64,000 bases of DNA, taken from Blastomussa wellsi. Taxonomy: Eukaryota > Cnidaria > Anthozoa > Scleractinia > Plerogyridae. Every line of letters begins with the position of its first letter. Position 1 is the first letter of the stretch. The position numbers were made by a program, and so were the translations under genes. The stretch is taken from the NCBI GenBank assembly GCA_947652115.1, contig OX393570.1, positions 251,006-315,005 on the forward strand, read 5' to 3'. This document shows, one piece after another, positions 61,701 to 64,000 of this stretch. Below the pieces are notes generated by a model. It saw nothing but the letters and a program-made list of their open reading frames with translations. It was not told the origin of the DNA and did not search any database.

Positions 61701-63768
61701 TAAGTTTCAGTTTCGTTTAGACCACGCGGTGTCCTGCCATTTTAGCCCGGAAAGGCGTAAGTTTTTTGTATTTTCTGCGTTTATTGTCTGTATTTTCACT
61801 CCCTTTTTGTTTCTTTATAGCTTAGTGACATTTTGTAACAATTTTCATTTCAGTTTTGACAGTTTGGTTAGTTAATTAAACTCGTTCAAGCCAAATGGGT
61901 CTCTTGTGTGTTTATGGATGCCCGCGCCGGTACATATATGGTGTTGAATTATATTTTTGCAACAGCAAAGCTTTAGACATTCAAGTGGCTCTCAGATTGT
62001 GCTTGTCCAGGGCAGTTCCATGCTTGGTTTAGTTTACCTTGTTACCTGTAGTGGGCAGATGACTTGCATGGGCTCTTGAACGTGAAAGGAAATTTGTTTG
62101 GCAGAAAAATCTACTTGTCACATTACTGGACAGCACCTTTTTGAAACCTTGAAAAGGGTGTAGTAAAGCGTGTGTCATTGATGTAGACATGAGCGTCAGG
62201 CTCAGTTAATTGGACAACCACTCCCCATACCATCAAATATCTCTCAAATATCGCACATGGCAGTAACAATAGCAGTAGTCCTTATATAAGTATTTCTATT
62301 AGCTGGAAAGCCCTTTTAATGTGTATCACGTATATTGATAGGAAATAATTGCAGAAGGACATGCAGCTGCTCAAATTATAAACCAGGTTAGATATAATAG
62401 CTACTTATGGGTGGTTTTCACGTCACGCAAGTATCACGCAAGTTTCACGCACGCAAGAAATAAAATCGCTTACAATACAATAAAATGAGTCAAGAAATTG
62501 AAATATCGTAGAAGAGTAATAAATAAAAAACGTGCCAAAGTTTCGGGAATGTACGATATTCCAAACTCGAGTTACTGGGTATTCGGCAAAGTGTATCACT
62601 GAAAATTATAGTGTTTAGTATGGAGACGCCATGTTGCAGCCCCTTTGAGGGACTCCAACATGGTGGCCGGAAACCAGTGGAAACATCTGGAGTTTACTTT
62701 GACTCTCTCAAAATGTTTCTTCTCGTTGTTAAACTTGAAAACATTCGCATAGATACTTCCCTCAACATATCGGTTATTCAAAACTCGAAAACATAAGGTG
62801 AATCGATACTTTGCGCACATAACATGTTACCCAGAAAAAAGGCAGATGTCACGCATTGTTAAAAATCTGAAATTCAAACTGTTCTATGTTCAAAACAAAG
62901 CCATCTACCGAGCTGAAAACAGGCCATCAGATATATGTTTAAAAATTACTTTTACCTGATGAAGTTGAAAACTCAAAATTTTTAATTTTAGTTTTTTCTG
63001 ACATCATGCGAAAACCAAGAATTGACTTAGACAACATAAAAATGGGGAGCTCTGCACTCATACTCATACTCATACTCAATTTTTCTTGGACAACAACAAC
63101 AACAACAACAAAATTTTATTGGTTAAAAATATAAGTAATTACATTAGTTTCCCCCCCGCAAATAGCTTGGACAACTTCGTCCAAGGGGGAAAGGTGCAGT
63201 GAGGGTATCCCTATATTAAGCACCTGCAACCCATGAAACGCTTGCAGACCACAACACCAGGAACCTTGTTGCCTTCTGGTTACTTTGTTCTGTGCTCTCT
63301 CCACCCTGGGGGAAACCCTGTGGTGCCCATCTTGGAGAGAAGAAATACTCTTTGTTGATTAAAATGCTACAGATACCAGGGGTGCTAACCATGTACACAA
63401 ACCATCCCATTTGGAAATTTCACAGGTAAACAGTTCATTACTGATCTTGGCTTTACAGATGAAGGAAATAGCTCAATGACTTACCCAAATTCACTGAGAA
63501 TATTGAAAGGAATTCAACAAGTTTATCACCCCAACCAGTGGCCCACAATTTGTAAAACATGCCAAAGTTCAACATAATGATGGAACCATTTAATTTTCCA
63601 ACTGGAGTTCTGATTTCTTCATGTAAATGGAAATCACCCTGTCAGGATAGCCTCCAACAAAATAAATTTCTGAAATGCATGTACATAATTTTGCAGGTTC
63701 ATGATAGGATTGTTGATATGGCTGAGTTAAATGATCACCAGAAATCTGCCATTATGGAAAAAACAGCT
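49799..63768 (+). CDS. RFC4: RFC4, replication factor C subunit 4 (3' end beyond window)
   Basis: AAA+ subunit of the RFC clamp loader that loads PCNA at primer ends. Exons: 49799-49920, 50561-50719, 51084-51144, 51811-51869, 52079-52148, 52355-52428, 52769-52889, 53304-53348, 53846-53926, 54003-54083, 62342-62386, 63697-63768. These give 330 codons; human RFC4 has 363, so one short exon is probably missing on the right. Motifs: WVEKYRPRSVDD at the N-terminus, Walker [11 protein letters not shown] (about residue 75), [13 protein letters not shown], Walker B LDEAD (about 147-150) and the SRC box SRCSKFRF (about 189). [20 protein letters not shown] and [12 protein letters not shown] favour RFC4 over RFC2 or RFC5. 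Intron 10 is swollen to 8.3 kb by a BEL/Pao element in the same orientation. It is head-to-head with profilin. Confidence 0.93.
50290..50475. repeat. Dispersed repeat D, copy 2
   Basis: Same block order as 30205-30410 (GTAGTGACCAATCACAAT, CTAAAACCACAAA, GTTTAGTTTTCTCA, AAATATTTCTGCTGTTCAT). It lies in RFC4 intron 1. Confidence 0.65.
51337..51677. mobile_element. MITE-like element with CACACTAGG termini
   Basis: The left end CACACTAGGAGA and the right end TCACCTAGTGTG form an imperfect inverted repeat. The interior has many GTGACAAG/CTTGTCAC and GCAACA/TGTTGC pairs, giving a foldable structure. It lies in RFC4 intron 3. A target duplication was not identified. Confidence 0.55.
54300..54304. 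repeat. Left target-site duplication of the BEL element (TATAT)
   Basis: TATAT directly before the 5' LTR; the partner TATAT is at 61935-61939. A 5-bp duplication fits BEL/Pao integration. Confidence 0.8.
54305..54630 (+). repeat. 5' LTR of the BEL/Pao element
   Basis: 326 bp, TGTAAC...GGTACA. By eye it is identical to the 3' LTR at 61609-61934, including the incidental 78-codon ORF inside. No AATAAA is present; ATTAAA near the 3' end may serve as the poly(A) signal. Identity of the two LTRs implies a recent insertion. Confidence 0.95.
54705..61559 (+). CDS. BEL/Pao gag-pol polyprotein, 2284 codons, uninterrupted
   Basis: Gag, protease, reverse transcriptase, RNase H and integrase in the order used by BEL/Pao elements, in one frame. 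The N-terminal ~180 residues are charged and helical. Residues about 240-380 are a Pro/Ser/Val/Thr/Gln repeat. A DUF1759-type gag domain lies near 500-680, and a CCHC-type knuckle ([15 protein letters not shown]) near 818. The DUF1758-like aspartic protease region near 900 reads [11 protein letters not shown]. The RT and Pao peptidase A17 region covers about 1170-1480, with FYVDDGL as the catalytic box near 1355. RNase H follows (SDASQSGIG, about 1535). The integrase has an HHCC zinc region (about 1890-1930), the DDE residues in [15 protein letters not shown] and GIWERM, and a DUF5641-like C-terminus. No stop or frameshift is seen. Confidence 0.95.
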   Translation: MTEKGREFTLELRKKAALDSKRKFEHEVCLFERLIAESKSHDVIKKRFQALKVFSENTLQEFVNCLNLTTDPGEISEITSKQQEVHVSWEKIRAEALRRLDYLDWRDETKSHSSRGSRRSKLSQTSARSHSSCKDALLGAAAKRAVLEQRLRFSDSVKDQEKALAKLRIQQELCETVAEEAVYREAFDEENQDSGGESDSKLPTAFGNIIDTYLHDQESCLPTQPPVTQPLSDTLSSVHVPQPLVSTVTESSVPVTQSPVSAVPQPSVSTIPQPLAPVTEPSVPVPQPLVSTVTESSVPVTQSPVSAVPQPSVSTIPQPSAPVTQSSVSTVPQPSVSTVPQPSVSTVPQPSVSTAPQPSAPVTQPSATVTQPSVTVTQPNASVFDPSISVPLTPSLVTPSRCSVFMYPYLGQSPSIYTTPRSSSSFLSSVYRATTPRYPANVTNQDATLIPPSVFSSTSLSMSYQPQSIYGGYSPIYVTPQPSQTSPVYVMPAPDNSQQITDALAKVTQLQRLPRAVPDVFNGEESDKTKFFLWETAFNALIDSAPVTPQQKLYLLFQYLGGRAKKVVEQLQFMSSDPERAYAEARKKLKERFGHSAILSKEFEDKLTNWPKIGNNDAKSMQEFSDFLQQVELATVHIPNLKIFEYSSKLQSLVEKLPGWFQSKWSTKVQKLQRTEGQNAFPSFSDFVNEVNFHAERMNIPQISQTPPVTGNQRNVPVPPVTPFRRGPQIPKRRDQSLPVTALTTSSTPDGPKGSEGTKPVNDITPVTSSRSQTTPAAPKPAFCPFHRTKSHNLDECQKFRELDFAARKDFMFRHRLCFNCFKSSDHTSKTCNQGPPKCEICGNRHLTLLHDPSRPENQTTPISSACTQVCNGAPARSCARIVLLKVSDRSDSSKEVLTYAVLDDQSTDVFVTDSLLNELNVNSQEVNLQVNTILGTNTARMRKVSGLQIQDVNGEHSPVKVPYAYAQENIPATHHDIATPEIARQWEHLKVIADQIHHQPHVGIGMLIGRNAPTAFQPLEVIYGEADEPWAERYKFGWTIIGPVCLDKNAFEEPTHKASVNRVTVMREELPIHNLQVDMAANFINKTQVKDMTSPQQIREMMQLDYSELNYSRSNPGTGLAQSIEDRRFCQIISSEIHRNHLGNWEVPLPFRRDKINLPDNREQCVKRLLSLRRKLIRDQKTKENYVEFMQKILDRQHASRVPTDELTGLPGKVWYLPHFDVYHPKKPDQVRVVFDCSAVFCNESLNRNLLQGPDQLNSLVGVLNRFRKDEVAITCDVEQMFHSFYVDPASRDFLRFLWYENNDLNGPIVEFRMNVHLFGAVSSPAVANYCLHETAEVGRAQFGDKATDFLCRDFYVDDGLTSVSTVVEAIKLIEDSQALCASAKLRLHKFASNCKDVLEALPKDDRAKDLKDLDLRHDALPIQRSLGTFWCIESDTLGFRIELKDKPLSRRGILSTISSVYDPLGIVSPVILTGKLILRDLCLQNVDWDDPVPEDILPRWQRWRNELPLLENVAVQRCFKPCSFGKVMQSEIHSFSDASQSGIGQVSYLRLVNENKDVHVSFLMSKARVAPIKPVSTPRMELTAAVVSVNVTTMLQNELDYTSLQSVYYTDAEVVIAYIQNDARRFHVFVGNRVQHIRDRSKPEQWHHVPGKENPADEASRSLTASQLLDNKRWFHGPEFLWKSNVPLLNTVPPTELPKDDVEVKSKVLTTVCSPSEEPANLLVYLQRTSSWYKAKVSVAWIIRAMSNRQTALLACKPHCSNEVQPAKAADISRSDKSTKILPLKVEELVHSERAILRELQQEHFGPVIQSLKNLDGNSDQFQERNTARHRNKRLKTTSNLYKLDPFVDGDGLLRIGGRIRRADMPLDVKHPLILPKSDHITDLIVRHFHSATVHHQGRGITHNAIRQAGFWIVNGRSSVARTIAECVTCRKLRSRPLTQKMSDLPEERVSPTAPFHYTGMDVFGPFYVKEGRKTLKRYGLVFTCLASRAIHLETLNSMEADSFISALRRFICRRGKVRELRSDQGTNFIGAKNELAAALQTLDQARIKNFLRTKDCDWIDFNMNVPTASHMGGIWERMIKSVRSVLLGLLQEQGTQLDDEALRTLMTEAENVINSRPLTVDSLSDPASPEPITPNHLLTLKSEVVLPPPGSFDQLDVYSRKRWRRVQHLANQFWFRWRREYLSLLQKRQKWNVPQRDCREGDIVLLLDGDLPRNQWPLAQVMKVFPSKDGLIRKVQLSVVQDGKRKQLERPIHKLVLLLPREEATDQDVIPVRGASTKDND
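55430..55850 (+). repeat. 24-bp-based tandem repeat in gag
   Basis: Repeated CCACAGCCATCAGTTAGCAC-type units encode PQPSVSTV and PVTQ variants. A longer duplicated block (about 120 bp) also recurs near 55430 and 55560. The repeat keeps an antisense frame open, explaining a 159-codon shadow ORF. Confidence 0.85.
61599..61608 (+). other. Candidate polypurine tract of the BEL element
   Basis: AGGGGAGCCA sits immediately before the 3' LTR TG. It is short for a polypurine tract but in the right place. Confidence 0.4.
61609..61934 (+). repeat. 3' LTR of the BEL/Pao element
   Basis: 326 bp, identical by eye to the 5' LTR. It begins 49 bp after the polyprotein stop and ends GGTACA, followed by the TATAT duplication at 61935-61939. 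Confidence 0.95.
62412..63017. mobile_element. Candidate MITE with TGGTTTTC termini
   Basis: The left end TGGTTTTCACGTCA and the right end TGACATCATGCGAAAACCA form an imperfect inverted repeat. Direct CACGCAAG repeats follow the left end. It lies between RFC4 exons 11 and 12. Borders and TSD are uncertain. Confidence 0.45.
63054..63112 (+). repeat. Simple repeats (ACTCAT)n and (CAA)n
   Basis: About four ACTCAT units, then TTTTTCTTGGA, then about six CAA units ending in AAAATTTTATT. It resembles the tail of a retroposed sequence. Confidence 0.7.
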
Positions 63769-64000
63769 GTAAGTTGAAGAGCTTGAAGTGTAATGTAAAC
63801 GTGTGACGACAACAACCCTAATGATTTGTTGCCTTAAAAATTAATTAATAAATTTATTTGCCATTTTTCTTTCCCTCTGTATTGCACACGCATTGTAGAC
63901 CTATCTATCGTTTTTCAGCCACTTTGTAAGCTGAACAAAGTGTAAATTTGCATATGGACTGTGGATTTATTTGAGTGGAGCATCAGCTCTCAAAAGGTCT

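Larger units (their letters stand above)
54305..61934 (+). mobile_element. Complete BEL/Pao LTR retrotransposon inserted in RFC4 intron 10
   Basis: A 7630-bp element: 326-bp LTRs, a short leader, one gag-pol ORF, and a small purine-rich tract before the 3' LTR. TATAT duplications flank it. The orientation matches RFC4. I could not assign a primer-binding site in the leader after 54630. No env-like ORF follows pol. Structurally it looks complete. Confidence 0.95.

Overview
The window is intron-rich, AT-rich animal nuclear DNA. The gene set (CatSper channel subunit, axonemal proteins, ten-finger ZXD factor, SAGA adaptor, profilin, clamp-loader subunit) together with short tRNA-derived SINEs, MITEs, Penelope-like fragments and a BEL/Pao retrotransposon points to an anthozoan cnidarian, most likely a stony coral. 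That assignment is inferred from repeat style and protein divergence and could not be checked by search.

Layout from left to right. 1-600: a MITE with a 6-bp target duplication. 620-2246 (+): C-terminal part of CATSPER3. 2636-3482 (-): CFAP68, tail-to-tail with CATSPER3. 3483-3713: a compact divergent promoter with X-box-like sites. 3714-13535 (+): CFAP91, 18 exons. 14896-22738 (+) and 25933-34907 (-): two GH35 beta-galactosidase-like paralogs arranged tail-to-tail; the second carries a 54-bp tandem duplication of an exon start with its 3' splice site, and its terminal exon was not found. 36525-45717 (-): ZXD-family zinc finger gene, 11 exons, ten C2H2 fingers. 45718-46082: divergent promoter. 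46083-47435 (+): TADA3, CDS in one exon. 48200-49544 (-): profilin, sharing a bidirectional poly(A) region with TADA3. 49545-49798: a third divergent promoter. 49799 to beyond the right edge (+): RFC4, whose tenth intron holds a complete BEL/Pao element (54305-61934) with identical 326-bp LTRs, a TATAT target duplication and an uninterrupted 2284-codon polyprotein.

The exon models were built by hand from splice signals, reading phase and family similarity. CFAP91, GLB1L-a and the ZXD gene keep phase from start to stop; GLB1L-b (to its last identified exon) and RFC4 (to the window edge) keep phase throughout.

The first 13.5 kb is a sperm/cilia cluster (CATSPER3, CFAP68, CFAP91). Three head-to-head pairs (CFAP68/CFAP91, ZXD/TADA3, profilin/RFC4) have 230-365 bp spacers, each with a CCATNTT-type (YY1-like) motif. 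The most unusual items are short Penelope-like insertions carrying hammerhead-ribozyme-like cores (9.7, 24.9 and 31.2 kb), the tandemly multiplied splice acceptor at 33.0-33.25 kb, and the young BEL insertion inside RFC4.
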